Below, piece after piece: positions 9,322-18,813 of a stretch of DNA of 64,000 bases (position 1 is the stretch's first letter; every line of letters begins with the position of its first letter). This DNA comes from Gluconobacter morbifer G707 (GTDB lineage Bacteria; Pseudomonadota; Alphaproteobacteria; Acetobacterales; Acetobacteraceae): assembly GCF_000234355.1 (NCBI RefSeq), contig NZ_AGQV01000010.1, positions 124,001-188,000 of the forward strand, given 5' to 3'. The translations under genes and the position numbers were made by a program. Below the pieces are notes generated by a model. It had not been told where the DNA came from and did not search any database. It saw nothing but the letters and a program-made list of their open reading frames with translations.

Positions 9322-10308
9322 ATGAATAATTCCACAGCTCTGTTGCTGACAATCGTGCAGTCGATCCTGCCTATTCTAGTGACGCTGGGCTTCGGATATT
9401 TCGCAGCCTATCGACGCGATTTTGACGCAAAACAGGCTGGTGTTCTGACGCGGCTGGTCATGCTGTACGCATTACCGCTTGAACTTCTCGTATCCATTCT
9501 CAGCACCCCCCGCTCACAGGTCTTTGCTGCCGGCCCGGTCGCGGCTCTTATCCTACTCGCAATGGTGGGAGGATACCTCATCTTCTTTCTGCTTTACCGG
9601 ACTGTCCTGAAAAGGCGGCTGAGCGAAGCCGCCTTGATTGCCATGACCATTACGGGACCGTCCGTTCCATTCATCGGTATTCCGGTTCTCGGACAGATTT
9701 TTGGAGCGGCCAGTTCTCTGCCGATTTCCATCGCAGCCCTGGCCATGAATTTGATCCAGCTCCCCATAACGCTGATCCTGATGGGACATGATCAGGGGCG
9801 GCAGCCCTCAACCCCAGCGGAACGCTCTGCAGAACATAGGAATGAATTTCGCGAACTTCTGGGACATCTAATCCATTCCTGTCGTGAGCCAGTCGTCTGG
9901 GTCCCTCTGATGGCCCTGTTCATGGTCATGATAGGGGCATTTCTCCCGCCCTTTCTGAAAGGATCGCTGCTTCTGCTGGGCCGCACAACAGGCGGAGCGG
10001 CACTCTTTGCCTCTGGCGTCGTGCTTTATACGCGTCAGGTCAAACTGAGCGGTCTCGTCGCAACGATTGTCAGCATTCGCAACATTGTTATCCCTGGGAC
10101 CATCTACGCCCTCGCCAGATTATGGCATCTTCCCTTGCCTGCCTTGCAGGAGAGTGTACTGACGATGGCGATCCCCAGCGCGTCGATCAATGTCATTCTT
10201 GCCATGCGATATCACGTTCTGGAACGCGAAATTGCATCCGTTCTTTTCTTCGGCACCCTGAGCTCAATCGGAACCATGGCATTCTTCATCTGGCTGACTG
10301 GCGCATGA
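9322..10308 (+). CDS. AEC-family transporter (auxin efflux carrier type)
   Basis: A 328-residue inner-membrane transporter with about ten predicted spans in two halves separated by a polar loop (around residues 155-185, with HDQGRQPSTPAERSAEHRNE), the usual layout of bacterial AEC/malonate-type carriers. The opening ILPILVTLGFGYFAAYR and the late PSASINVILAMRY segment fit the family. The substrate is unknown; family members in bacteria move small organic acids or amino acids. It overlaps the next gene by four bases (ATGA), so it is likely co-translated with the phosphatase and upstream of the hydroxyacid dehydrogenase. Confidence 0.88.
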   Translation: MNNSTALLLTIVQSILPILVTLGFGYFAAYRRDFDAKQAGVLTRLVMLYALPLELLVSILSTPRSQVFAAGPVAALILLAMVGGYLIFFLLYRTVLKRRLSEAALIAMTITGPSVPFIGIPVLGQIFGAASSLPISIAALAMNLIQLPITLILMGHDQGRQPSTPAERSAEHRNEFRELLGHLIHSCREPVVWVPLMALFMVMIGAFLPPFLKGSLLLLGRTTGGAALFASGVVLYTRQVKLSGLVATIVSIRNIVIPGTIYALARLWHLPLPALQESVLTMAIPSASINVILAMRYHVLEREIASVLFFGTLSSIGTMAFFIWLTGA

Positions 10309-10778
10309 ACAGCTTTCTTTTTGTATGCACCGGCAATATCTGCAGATCCCCTCTTGCAGAACTCGCCATGAAACAGGAAGCCAAGAAACGGGGGCTTTCC
10401 CTCGATATCGATTCTGCGGCAATCGGCCACTGGCATCTCGGCTACCCACCTGACCCTAGGGCTGCAGACGTTGCTCGGCAACACGGCCTAGACACAACGG
10501 GCCTGACAGCCCGGCTCGTTCAGCCAGAAGATTTCGACCGCTTTGATCACATCATTGCCATGGACCGTACACATCTGGCAGCACTCACGCACATGAAACC
10601 ACGAAAGAGAAAAGCCAGGATAACGCTCATGATGGATCATCTTCCCGGACGGGAAGGAGAGGAAGTTGCTGATCCCTATTATGGGCCGGACAGTGGATTT
10701 CTGACAACATGGGAAGACGTATCAGCAGCTTGTCATGCCCTTGCCTGCAAGGAACTCGACCCCGCTTCCGGACATTAA
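10305..10778 (+). CDS. low-molecular-weight protein-tyrosine phosphatase
   Basis: A 157-residue cytosolic phosphatase. The P-loop CTGNICRSP begins at Cys8 with Arg14, matching C-x5-R-S. The general-acid Asp is in ADPYYG (around residue 122), exactly the family signature. ATG at 10305 overlaps the transporter stop; a longer in-frame reading back to 10122 lies wholly within the transporter and is rejected. Substrates could be phosphotyrosine proteins, as in polysaccharide control, but no tyrosine kinase is nearby. Confidence 0.93.
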   Translation: MNSFLFVCTGNICRSPLAELAMKQEAKKRGLSLDIDSAAIGHWHLGYPPDPRAADVARQHGLDTTGLTARLVQPEDFDRFDHIIAMDRTHLAALTHMKPRKRKARITLMMDHLPGREGEEVADPYYGPDSGFLTTWEDVSAACHALACKELDPASGH

Positions 10779-10802
10779 TATTTTCGAAATAGGAGAGTCA
10801 TA

Positions 10803-11735
10803 ATGTCATCACGTCCTGATATCCTGGCTATCGACGCCTTTCCTTCTCCCATTCTGGAAAGACTGAAAGAACGTTTTACCCTGCACCCCTATAAGGGCGT
10901 TGCTGACCTTAAGGTTTTTGCGGATAAAATTCGTGGTATTGTTACAGGCGGCGGCTCTGGCGTAAAACCTGAAATCATGAATGCCCTTCCCAATCTTGGG
11001 GTTATCTCCGTCAACGGTGTGGGCACGGACCAGATCGACCTTGAAGAAGCACGCCGTCGCGGCATCAAGGTTGCAACAACGCAGAACACCCTGACAGACG
11101 ATGTCGCCGATATGGCCATGGCTCTGACGCTCGCCGTAATGCGGGATATTGTCAGAAACGATAAATTTGTCCGTGCCGGAGAGTGGCCCAGCCGGCCCCT
11201 GACCCTCTCCCGATCAATGACCAGAAAACGGATGGGCATTGCCGGATTTGGACATATTGGTCAGGCCATTGCACATCGTGCTGCGGCGTTTGGCATGGAA
11301 CTCGCCTACTTCAATTCCCGTCCACGCCTAGAAAGCAATTGCAAATTCGAGCCGGATTTCCAGAAGCTCGCTGAATGGAGCGACGTTCTGGTCTTGGCCG
11401 TATCTGGCGGCCCCCGTTCCGCCAACATGGTTAACGCAGACATCCTGAAAGCACTGGGACCACAAGGCGTACTGATCAACATCGCCAGAGGCTCTGTCGT
11501 AGATGAGATTGCTCTGATCACCGCCTTGAAAGAAAAGCAGATTGCTGGCGCCGGACTGGATGTTTTCCAGAATGAACCCAACATCAATCCTGAGTTTTTC
11601 GCTCTGGAAAATACGGTACTTCAGGCCCATCAGGCATCAGCAACGATCGAGACCCGCACTGCGATGGGCAACCTGATGATCGACAATCTGATTGCCTATT
11701 TTGAAGGTCGCCCCCTACTCACCCCTGTCGTTTGA
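10803..11735 (+). CDS. 2-hydroxyacid dehydrogenase (glyoxylate/hydroxypyruvate reductase type)
   Basis: A 310-residue D-isomer-specific 2-hydroxyacid dehydrogenase that reduces 2-keto acids with NAD(P)H. The Rossmann signature GFGHIGQAIAHRAA lies near residue 147. The catalytic Arg is in NIARGSVVDE, a Glu follows in DVFQNEP, and the His is in LQAHQAS. NSRPR just after the second strand suggests NADPH preference (inference). A GGAG-like site (AGGAGAG) precedes ATG 10803. It follows the phosphatase by 24 bases on the same strand. Confidence 0.92.
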   Translation: MSSRPDILAIDAFPSPILERLKERFTLHPYKGVADLKVFADKIRGIVTGGGSGVKPEIMNALPNLGVISVNGVGTDQIDLEEARRRGIKVATTQNTLTDDVADMAMALTLAVMRDIVRNDKFVRAGEWPSRPLTLSRSMTRKRMGIAGFGHIGQAIAHRAAAFGMELAYFNSRPRLESNCKFEPDFQKLAEWSDVLVLAVSGGPRSANMVNADILKALGPQGVLINIARGSVVDEIALITALKEKQIAGAGLDVFQNEPNINPEFFALENTVLQAHQASATIETRTAMGNLMIDNLIAYFEGRPLLTPVV

Positions 11736-11743
11736 TTTTAAAA

Positions 11744-12502
11744 TCATTCGACAAACTGTTCGGCAATGATCCGCTCTGAAAGGCCATGATCAGGGTCGAA
11801 CAGGATAGTGGCATGGCGCTTTCGATCTTCTTTGACAACAACCTCTGCAACGTCGCGAATTTCCTTGAAATCTGCGACCGCAGCAGTAGGGCGTTTCTCC
11901 ATGTCCAGCAAAGTCAGCTTGACGACTGCACTGGATGGTAGAAGCGCCCCACGCCACCGGCGCGGCCGAAAGGCTGAAATCGGTGTTAGAGGAAGAATAT
12001 TGGCGCTTAACGGCACAATAGGCCCATGCGCAGAGAGATTGTAGGCCGTTGAACCTGCGGGGGTCGCCACAATAACTCCATCGCAGATCAGTTCTTCCAG
12101 ACGCACTCTACCATCAATTTCTATTCGAATTCTGGATGTCTGACGGGTCTGACGGAAGAGAAAGACATCATTGAAAGCCAGTCCTTCCTTCACTTCGCCT
12201 TCTGCCGTTGTCGCGATCATATGCAGGGGATGAAGCAGAGAAGGCTGCGCACCAGCCAGACGCGCTGGAAGGTCTTCCTCGTCCGGCGTATTCATGAGAA
12301 AGCCGATAGTCCCGTAGTTCATACCGTATACGGCAATATCAAGGTCCAAAACCCGATGGAGTGTTTCAAGCATGAAACCATCTCCCCCAAGACAAACCAC
12401 AACATCCGCATTCTCGATCGGGACACTACCATAGCGGCGAGAAAGTACCCGAATTGCTGCTTGGGCAGATTCAGTTGCCGCCGCCACAAAAGCTATCTTC
12501 AT
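11744..12502 (-). CDS. nadK: NAD kinase
   Basis: Phosphorylates NAD to NADP. From ATG 12502 (GGGGA upstream) the product has 252 residues. The GGDG motif is at residues 39-42 (CLGGDGFML), the [10 protein letters not shown] motif follows, and the C-terminal half shows [15 protein letters not shown], the conserved NAD-binding and catalytic region. A longer in-frame reading back to 12586 lacks support. The gene converges on the hydroxyacid dehydrogenase with only 8 bases between the stops. Confidence 0.95.
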   Translation of the reverse strand: MKIAFVAAATESAQAAIRVLSRRYGSVPIENADVVVCLGGDGFMLETLHRVLDLDIAVYGMNYGTIGFLMNTPDEEDLPARLAGAQPSLLHPLHMIATTAEGEVKEGLAFNDVFLFRQTRQTSRIRIEIDGRVRLEELICDGVIVATPAGSTAYNLSAHGPIVPLSANILPLTPISAFRPRRWRGALLPSSAVVKLTLLDMEKRPTAAVADFKEIRDVAEVVVKEDRKRHATILFDPDHGLSERIIAEQFVE

Positions 12503-12758
12503 CAAAGTCCCCAAGTCAGAAGCAGGAAAACAGGCCGACCATAGCAAAACTTCGTTAGACGTCAGCCAACCTTTTGGGCTCCTCATCAGGACCTACAAAG
12601 AGCATTAAATTACTGGACAGACACTAGCAACTGCATGCAAATTATAAGCCAACAAAGTGGTTTTTGAATGATCTCATAAGGCGTAAAAAATTAAATATGT
12701 TAAATATCATTCCCTATATTTTTATCAAAAAGAAATATTCTGTAGGAATTTTACAAAA

Positions 12759-13094
12759 TTATCCATTATTTTTTATTTTGTCAGATTTTATTATTTCCGT
12801 CATTGTTACACCGAGTCTTGTATCATCAACCATGACCACTTCTCCACGTGCTACAAGCCTATTGTTAACCAAAATATCTATTGGATCTCCGATTTTTCGA
12901 TCAAGTTCCACAACCGCCCCACGCCCCAACCGCAGCAATTGATTGACCTGCATCGTTGCACGCCCCAAAACCGCGCTCACAACGACGGGAATGTCGTAAA
13001 TAGCTTCCAGATCATGAGAAATTTTCGACGAAAAATCCTCTTTCTGGCTGAGAGTTTCGTTCATATCCTCAACTTCAAAGTTATCACTCATCAT
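12759..13094 (-). CDS. fliN: flagellar motor switch protein FliN
   Basis: C-ring switch component. It has 111 residues, with the typical FliN/SpoA core in the C-terminal 75: YDIPVVVSAVLGRA, then VNQLLRLGRGAVVELD, DPIDILVNNRLVARGEV and DTRLGVTMTEI. AAGGA lies 5 bases before the ATG at 13094. It overlaps the end of fliH by 11 bases. The gene is markedly AT-rich compared with its surroundings, and the final residues (KSDKIKNNG) are poorly conserved. Confidence 0.94.
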   Translation of the reverse strand: MMSDNFEVEDMNETLSQKEDFSSKISHDLEAIYDIPVVVSAVLGRATMQVNQLLRLGRGAVVELDRKIGDPIDILVNNRLVARGEVVMVDDTRLGVTMTEIIKSDKIKNNG

Positions 13095-13757
13095 GATTGT
13101 CCTTTTTCATTGACTGTCCTTTTTCATTAATTTTCTGAAACTTTTGGATTACTTGATGGCAGGCTTTTTCCACTTCGGCATAAGCTTCACCATCTTGCCA
13201 TAAAATTTCAATATCTTCTCCTTTTGTATCTTCAAAAAAAGAAAATTTTACACTATTATTACTTTCTAAAAGAATATTTTTGATAATACCATATTTTTCT
13301 TTATTACATTTTATTTTGAAATTTTTGTTATTTTCAATAACCAAAAAAATATTCGACAAAAATTCGTTTTCCAAACAAGAAATATTTTCCTGACTTGTAA
13401 AAAAAAACTTGGAAATAATTGAAAAAACTAGACTGCTTGTTTCTTTCATTGCTTCCTTGGAAAATTTATCAAATCTATCCGACAGCCCTGCTGTAAATAA
13501 TTCGATTTTTTTCCGAAGAATTTCATTCTGCTCAAAACAATATTTTTTCTCCGATTCTTGCTCTTCTTTTCTTTTTTCTAGACCCATTTTATATTTTTTT
13601 TCGCATTCGGCATTCATTTCCTGCTGACTATATATTTTTTCATTTTTGGCTTTCTCTTGAATCACGGGAAGTTTTTTTCTTTCAAAAAAACTGGCTCAAA
13701 ATCTTCGTTATATAACCCATGTTCTGGAAACATGGTTACTACAGTTCTATTATCCAT
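13084..13757 (-). CDS. fliH: flagellar assembly protein FliH, apparent frameshift at an A7 tract
   Basis: FliH regulates the FliI export ATPase. The main frame (13084-13665) would begin at a GTG with no ribosome-binding site and gives 193 residues: a Lys/Glu-rich coiled coil followed by a FliH/YscL-like C-terminal domain. A better start is ATG 13757, which overlaps the fliG stop (TGATG). It encodes about 30 residues containing LYNEDFEPV, then hits a stop in the wrong frame. The two frames would join if the A7 run near 13674-13680 (plus strand T7) were A8, giving 224 residues. Either a sequencing error, a true mutation, or slippage on the A-run explains this. Very AT-rich. Confidence 0.75.
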
Positions 13758-14770
13758 CAAGATATGACTTCATTTTCTGGATGTTCTTGATCAACAATAT
13801 CGATCTCTCCCTTGTCGATCATAGATTTTGCTATATTAATAATATTATTTTGTGCTGCATCGACATCTTTTACACGCACCGGCCCCAGGCTTTCGATTTC
13901 ATCCAACAAAATACGTCCAGCACGCTCAGACATCACTGATAAAAATGCTTTCCGAAGTGTTTCAGATGCACCTTTCAATGCCATTGGCAAACTCTCCCTC
14001 GGAATTCGGTTAAGGAGCATAATCAACCCTTCAGCCGGAACATGAGCCAGTTCCTCAAAGGTGAACATGAGGCCTTTAATCTGCTCTGCATCTGCATAAC
14101 TTCGTGCTTCCAAAGCAGTCATGAACTGCCCTTCCAAGCGACGGTCGAAACTATTGAAAATATCCGCCAAAACTTCGTGACTGTCTCGATGAGATCCCCT
14201 CGGCAAATTGGAGACAAATTCCGAACGAAGTGTACTTTCAATACTATGCAGAACTTCTTTCTGAACATTCTCCATCTTCAGCATACGCATCATGACATCC
14301 AGAGCAAAGTCTTCCGGAAAAATAGAAATAACTTTCGCAGCATGAGACGGTTTTATCCTGCTCAGAATTACTGATACTGTTTGCGGATATTCGCTTCTCA
14401 AATAGTTAGCAAGAACCTCTTCAGGAACATTTCCTAGTTTGTCCCACATTGTCCTTCCTGCAGGACCACGAATTTCTTCCATGATTGATGCCGCACGACC
14501 TGCGGGAAGAGTATTTTTCAGAAGACGTTCCGTTGTCTCAATATCACCAATGACTCCTTCTGCGCTTCCCAAACTGCGGCTAAATTCATGACACACAGCT
14601 TCTACTGTTTCAGAAGGTACAACCCCGAGCTGAGACATGGCTGCCGATATTTCACGAATTTCTTCCTCATGCATTTGTTCAAATAAGCGTCCACAATTCT
14701 CTTCTCCCAGCGCCATCATGAGAATGGCAGCTTTCTGGACACCTTTAGTTATTTTTTCAGCCCCAGGCAT
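13757..14770 (-). CDS. fliG: flagellar motor switch protein FliG
   Basis: Rotor protein linking the MS ring to the C ring and carrying the torque-generating C-terminal helices. From ATG 14770 it has 337 residues, a normal length. The N-terminal KGVQKAAILMMALGEE, the central EVLANYLRSEYPQTVSVILS and the C-terminal MFTFEELAHV are characteristic. The motor region includes RAGRILLDEIESLGPVRVKDV with the alternating charged residues needed for rotation. An AGGGAGG site precedes the ATG, which overlaps the fliF stop. TGATG couplings on both sides argue for tightly linked translation. Confidence 0.96.
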   Translation of the reverse strand: MPGAEKITKGVQKAAILMMALGEENCGRLFEQMHEEEIREISAAMSQLGVVPSETVEAVCHEFSRSLGSAEGVIGDIETTERLLKNTLPAGRAASIMEEIRGPAGRTMWDKLGNVPEEVLANYLRSEYPQTVSVILSRIKPSHAAKVISIFPEDFALDVMMRMLKMENVQKEVLHSIESTLRSEFVSNLPRGSHRDSHEVLADIFNSFDRRLEGQFMTALEARSYADAEQIKGLMFTFEELAHVPAEGLIMLLNRIPRESLPMALKGASETLRKAFLSVMSERAGRILLDEIESLGPVRVKDVDAAQNNIINIAKSMIDKGEIDIVDQEHPENEVIS

Positions 14771-16428
14771 CATTGCCTCCCTTGCTGAGGGAGTAACCAT
14801 CCCCGAATAAGGGCAATGCTCTCTGCTGGGTGATTTTCAACCAAATCTATAATTTTCTGAACTGACGATACTTTAACCCGCCCTTGGACTCCATTTACTG
14901 ATACAGTATCTTGTCTACCCAAATCTTTTTCTTCTTCGTTATTTGGCGATATCAACGCCCCAGAATTCTGTTCATTGGCAAGCGCAAGAATTTTTGGTGA
15001 AAGTAGCTCTTTTTTATCGGAATCTTCATTTTCTAACATATTACGGAGCCCTGCTTCACCAACAGGCGCCAATAATGGGCGTACTACAAAGAAAAGAACC
15101 ATGAGAAGGCAGCATACAAACAATACAAACTTTAGGATTTCCATACTGTCAGATTTTGACAACAGAGAATTTATAACCCCTTTGTCTTTTTCAACAGAAT
15201 TTACATCAAAATCAGCAAATTTCATTGAGACTGCTGTAACAATATCACCCCTTTGTTGATCAAAGCCGATTGCGCTTTTGGTCAAGGCCGTCAAACGGGC
15301 CAGTTCTTCCTGACTCCGTGGTTGCCAAATGAGGTGACCTTGCTTGTCAGTGGAACTGATACCATCCACCATGACAGCCATACTGATTTTAGAAATCCTC
15401 GGCTGATCCTGCACTAATGTTCTAACGGTTTTGCCGATTTCATAATTATCAACTTGTTCCTGTTGGCTATTTTGATTTCCACTTTGTGGCTGACCAGCAT
15501 TAGCATTGGGCAGATTATTTGAAACTGTTGTATTTGAAATGCTCTGAGTATTGACGCTTTTCTGGTTTTTGCTCTTCTGAGAACGCAAGACCTGTTGGTC
15601 CGGATTGTACATCTCTTGTGTTTCGCGGACACGGTCATTGTTCATGGCCACATTGGCTTCAACCCGGATATGACCTGTTCCTACGGAAGAAGCCAGCATA
15701 TCTTCTACTGCACGGGCCAGCCTCTGTTCCAAAACCAAACGACGTTCTTCATCCGTCTGTGGGCCATTAATATTATTTGTACCTTCTTTTAAAAGGACAT
15801 GACCGTGGTTATCGATAAGAGAAATATTATGAATATCCAGACCAGGCACGGCTGCAGCCACAAGATTAACAACAGCAGAAATACTTTCGTCGTTTAATCT
15901 GCGACCATTTTCCATGGAAAGAAGAACGCTTGCCTGTGCATTCTGCTCATCAGTCGAGAATAACTCCCGATGCCTAAGCACCAGATGAACACGCGAATTA
16001 CGTACACCATGGATAAGGCGAATTGAACGTTCCAACTCACCTTCGAGTGCACGAGTTTCATTAATAGTCTGTTCAAATTGGGTAGCAGTAAAACTATTGC
16101 TTTTATCGAAAATTTCGTAGCCTACGGATCCACCGGAAGGAAGACCATTCCTGGCCAAAAGCAAACGTGCGCGCGCGACTTCGCTTTCTGCAACCATGAT
16201 TGTCGTACCGTCTCCCTCAAGACGATAGTCAATATGGGACTTCGAAAGTGCTTCAACGATCTCTCCCGCTTCACGCGGATCAAGATCACGATAAAGCAAA
16301 CCATTAGTAGCATTTACACTATGCATGACCAGCACGCCCAGCAGCACGACCATGGCTACTGCCACACCGCCCAATGCTGCCAGGCGAGGCAGTCCGAGTT
16401 GTTTCAGGTTTTCGAGAAAAACTTTCAC
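14770..16428 (-). CDS. fliF: flagellar MS-ring protein FliF
   Basis: Forms the membrane ring of the flagellar basal body. It has 552 residues. It has an N-terminal membrane span (about residues 17-38), the YscJ/FliF ring-building domain (LLYRDLDPREAGEIVEAL, then GSVGYEIFDKSNSF, about 45-240), the C-terminal ring domain, and a second span (about 430-455, LKFVLFVCCLLMVLFFVV). The C-terminal tail, which contacts FliG, ends near RGWLLPQQ. The start codon is GTG with no strong ribosome-binding site, so it may be coupled or slightly different. It follows flgD by 160 bases. Confidence 0.95.
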   Translation of the reverse strand: MKVFLENLKQLGLPRLAALGGVAVAMVVLLGVLVMHSVNATNGLLYRDLDPREAGEIVEALSKSHIDYRLEGDGTTIMVAESEVARARLLLARNGLPSGGSVGYEIFDKSNSFTATQFEQTINETRALEGELERSIRLIHGVRNSRVHLVLRHRELFSTDEQNAQASVLLSMENGRRLNDESISAVVNLVAAAVPGLDIHNISLIDNHGHVLLKEGTNNINGPQTDEERRLVLEQRLARAVEDMLASSVGTGHIRVEANVAMNNDRVRETQEMYNPDQQVLRSQKSKNQKSVNTQSISNTTVSNNLPNANAGQPQSGNQNSQQEQVDNYEIGKTVRTLVQDQPRISKISMAVMVDGISSTDKQGHLIWQPRSQEELARLTALTKSAIGFDQQRGDIVTAVSMKFADFDVNSVEKDKGVINSLLSKSDSMEILKFVLFVCCLLMVLFFVVRPLLAPVGEAGLRNMLENEDSDKKELLSPKILALANEQNSGALISPNNEEEKDLGRQDTVSVNGVQGRVKVSSVQKIIDLVENHPAESIALIRGWLLPQQGRQ

Positions 16429-16588
16429 TGGTGTTTTATCCAGTTTTAGCGCTTCTGAAACTTAACCAGTCGCCCAGCCCGCGTTTCTCCTGCATAGGTA
16501 CTTGCCTCTCGTTCAAATCCAGTAAAGGCAAGTATGGAATTGTAATGGTTAATTTTCGCCTAAGAGAAAGCCATTCCGGGCAAAAATT

Positions 16589-17326
16589 CTAAGTGCTTGA
16601 GAAACCGGACAGATCATCCAGATCTATGGACGTATCGCCCATTTTAGCCTGCACACCGGATGCGCTCCGTGTGAAGCCAGTCACGGTTCCACTCACAACA
16701 GGGCTGATTGAAACATTTGTCCCATCCGTGGATGTTCCCTCTATCGCCACGGAATAAGATCCATCTGCAAGCTGTTTTCCGCTATTATCCACTCCATCCC
16801 AAGCCCAGCTATTGCTACCTGCAGAAGCATTGACAGTGTCTGTCTTTACAACCGTTCCACTACTGTTGGTGACTGCAATAACCACATCTCCTGCCTGCGG
16901 TGCCGTATAGGAAAGGGAAGCCGAACCATTCTGCAAAGGTAAAGTGGAGGTTTCAGCTGTGGTTGTCTTGCCAATCAGACTTGAGGCAGATGTCAGTTCA
17001 TTGTCCTGCGTAGCACTGATCAATGTTCCCAGGTTCGTATTGGTTTCAACCTGCTGCTGGACCCCAGCAAACTGAGCCAGCTCGGATGTAAAGCTGTCTG
17101 TGCTAGTTGGATTGCTGGGATCCTGATGTTGAAGCTGAGCTGTCAGTAGTACCAGAAACTGATTGAAGTTTCCTGCCAGCGAAGACAAGGCACTACTACC
17201 TACAGAACTCGCAGTTGATGACGCTGAATCAGCGGTCGCCGAAGCAGTGTTATTTTGAGAATTTTTTATAGCCTGGTCCAGGATGGATGTAGATCCACTT
17301 CCAGAAGACGCGACGGAGGATACCAT
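16589..17326 (-). CDS. flgD: flagellar hook-assembly scaffolding protein FlgD
   Basis: Cap protein needed for hook polymerisation. It has 245 residues. The N-terminal part is low-complexity Ser/Thr/Ala (residues 1-50), followed by the conserved NFNQFLVLLTAQLQHQDPSN and FTSELAQFAGVQQQ segments. The rest is a FLN-type beta domain containing SWAWDGVDNSGKQLADGSY. It lies 12 bases after fliK on the same strand, consistent with joint export control of hook length. Confidence 0.94.
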   Translation of the reverse strand: MVSSVASSGSGSTSILDQAIKNSQNNTASATADSASSTASSVGSSALSSLAGNFNQFLVLLTAQLQHQDPSNPTSTDSFTSELAQFAGVQQQVETNTNLGTLISATQDNELTSASSLIGKTTTAETSTLPLQNGSASLSYTAPQAGDVVIAVTNSSGTVVKTDTVNASAGSNSWAWDGVDNSGKQLADGSYSVAIEGTSTDGTNVSISPVVSGTVTGFTRSASGVQAKMGDTSIDLDDLSGFSST

Positions 17327-17338
17327 CTTTTTTACCTC

Positions 17339-18634
17339 TTATACTGTAAGATCTATAGCACTAGGGAGAAATGTTCTCCGATATGTCCCATTTTTACTAT
17401 TTGTCGCTAACGTATCGCCACGTTCCTCCGAAGCAACTGTCCCCTTTTGCTTGGGGATCATTGCCGAGTTCTTTAGAGGCAGATCAGAAAGAAGGCTGGA
17501 AGAAAAATGAAGTGTTACGTCTGCCATTGCATCCGACTGCATGCTCGCAAGAGGTGTGGAGGATTGTGTCAATGATGATATCAGATCAGAGTGACCGGAC
17601 TGCATTTTATCAAAAATATCCTGATTAATAACGTTAACATGAATATTGTTATGAAAATCATTCCCATCAATTTTGATATGGATTTTTCCAATTTTTCCCA
17701 TATTCATTTCAAATATTGTGATAGTTTTCTCTCTATTTTTGTAAATATCCACAGACGATTGGCATGAATTTAAATGCTCGTTGTCACCAGTTTTTGCTTC
17801 CTGTGTTGTCAGATTATTTTTTGGAATTTTCCCTTTGGTAGGATTTTCCAACGGAGAAGAGTCTTCCGAAACTTTCGGAGATCCAGCTTCCGGAACCGTT
17901 ATATCCTGAATAACATTATTCGTTTCTTTATCATAATATTTTTGCACTGACGAAGAAAGCAGGTTTTCTGGCGAAGGACTTTCAGCGTCATAGCCACGAT
18001 CCGAAGTCACAGAGCATTCATTTTGTTCATTCCCAGTGACAGTCGATGCATCATCTACAGTAACTGGGCCCTGATTTTGAAGAACTCGTTCGTCAGAAGA
18101 ACAATTTTTGATCTTAGAGATCTCTGGAAGATTCTGCTCTCTCTCAGTCGATTTTATAGCCACGTTTTTCTGCATTGTCTTTGATTGCACTGACTGCCCA
18201 CCAGTCCGGACAGGTGCAATAGAACTGCCAGAATCCCCTACCCTGCCATTACCACTCTGTTGCGCTCGAAGAGCAGTTTTTCCATTCATCTGCGGCTCCT
18301 GCTCTGAAGAAACGCGCCGGACATCATGCATGAGCGACGGATTGGCAGTCTTGGCCAACGGTAGATTTGGCTTCTGCTGCACATTCTGTGTCGATTTCAT
18401 ATCGCCCTGCTTGATCGCGACTGTCGATAATTTTTTCTGGGTCGATGGCGTTACAGCATGTTCGACCTTCGCATGCTGTTCCACCTGCCGTGCTGGGCTC
18501 GCAACAGGCTTGGAATGCGTATAACTTTCCAGAAAATCCTGAAATCGTTCTGTAGAGTGTTGCTGTATTTCGAGACTGGTTATCCCGGGCTTTGCCAAAT
18601 CCTGTGAAGAGACAGGGGCCATGATCTGTGACAC
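17339..18634 (-). CDS. fliK: flagellar hook-length control protein FliK
   Basis: Molecular ruler and export switch for hook length. GTG 18634 is preferred because GGGGAG lies 9 bases upstream; TTG 18691 and ATG 18622 are alternatives. The product of about 431 residues is mostly a Ser/Gln/Asn-rich disordered region. A conserved C-terminal hook-length domain begins near residue 300 (KTITIFEMNMGKIGKIHIKI). Such length and weak conservation are typical of FliK. It is followed by flgD, so the order is fliK-flgD-fliF-fliG-fliH-fliN. The genes are more AT-rich than the efflux genes upstream. Confidence 0.88.
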   Translation of the reverse strand: MSQIMAPVSSQDLAKPGITSLEIQQHSTERFQDFLESYTHSKPVASPARQVEQHAKVEHAVTPSTQKKLSTVAIKQGDMKSTQNVQQKPNLPLAKTANPSLMHDVRRVSSEQEPQMNGKTALRAQQSGNGRVGDSGSSIAPVRTGGQSVQSKTMQKNVAIKSTEREQNLPEISKIKNCSSDERVLQNQGPVTVDDASTVTGNEQNECSVTSDRGYDAESPSPENLLSSSVQKYYDKETNNVIQDITVPEAGSPKVSEDSSPLENPTKGKIPKNNLTTQEAKTGDNEHLNSCQSSVDIYKNREKTITIFEMNMGKIGKIHIKIDGNDFHNNIHVNVINQDIFDKMQSGHSDLISSLTQSSTPLASMQSDAMADVTLHFSSSLLSDLPLKNSAMIPKQKGTVASEERGDTLATNSKNGTYRRTFLPSAIDLTV

Positions 18635-18745
18635 TGAAACAAGCTCCCCTGATGCCTGCCATAGGCGACACAGGCGAACGTGCCATAGCAACCGTAAAGA
18701 AAGCGTTTACGTATCCGTCAGGACATCAGCGTCAGTCACGGCAAT

Positions 18746-18789
18746 AAAAAAGGCCGTCTGGTGGGGATTTCTCCCCCACCAGACGGCCT
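18746..18789 (-). terminator. rho-independent terminator of the efflux-purH operon
   Basis: A perfect stem of about 15 base pairs (AGGCCGTCTGGTGGG with its complement, 18751-18789) with a short loop. In the minus direction it is followed by a T6 run, then ATTG. It sits 25 bases after the stop of the last gene in the chain (18814). No T-run follows on the plus strand. Confidence 0.92.
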
Positions 18790-18813
18790 GTTCCATGTAA
18801 TCAGTGGGACAAT

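Noticed and set aside
18661-18720. Sigma-54-type promoter upstream of fliK
   Set aside because: A TGGCAC hexamer is present on the minus strand, but there is no TTGC element at the required spacing.
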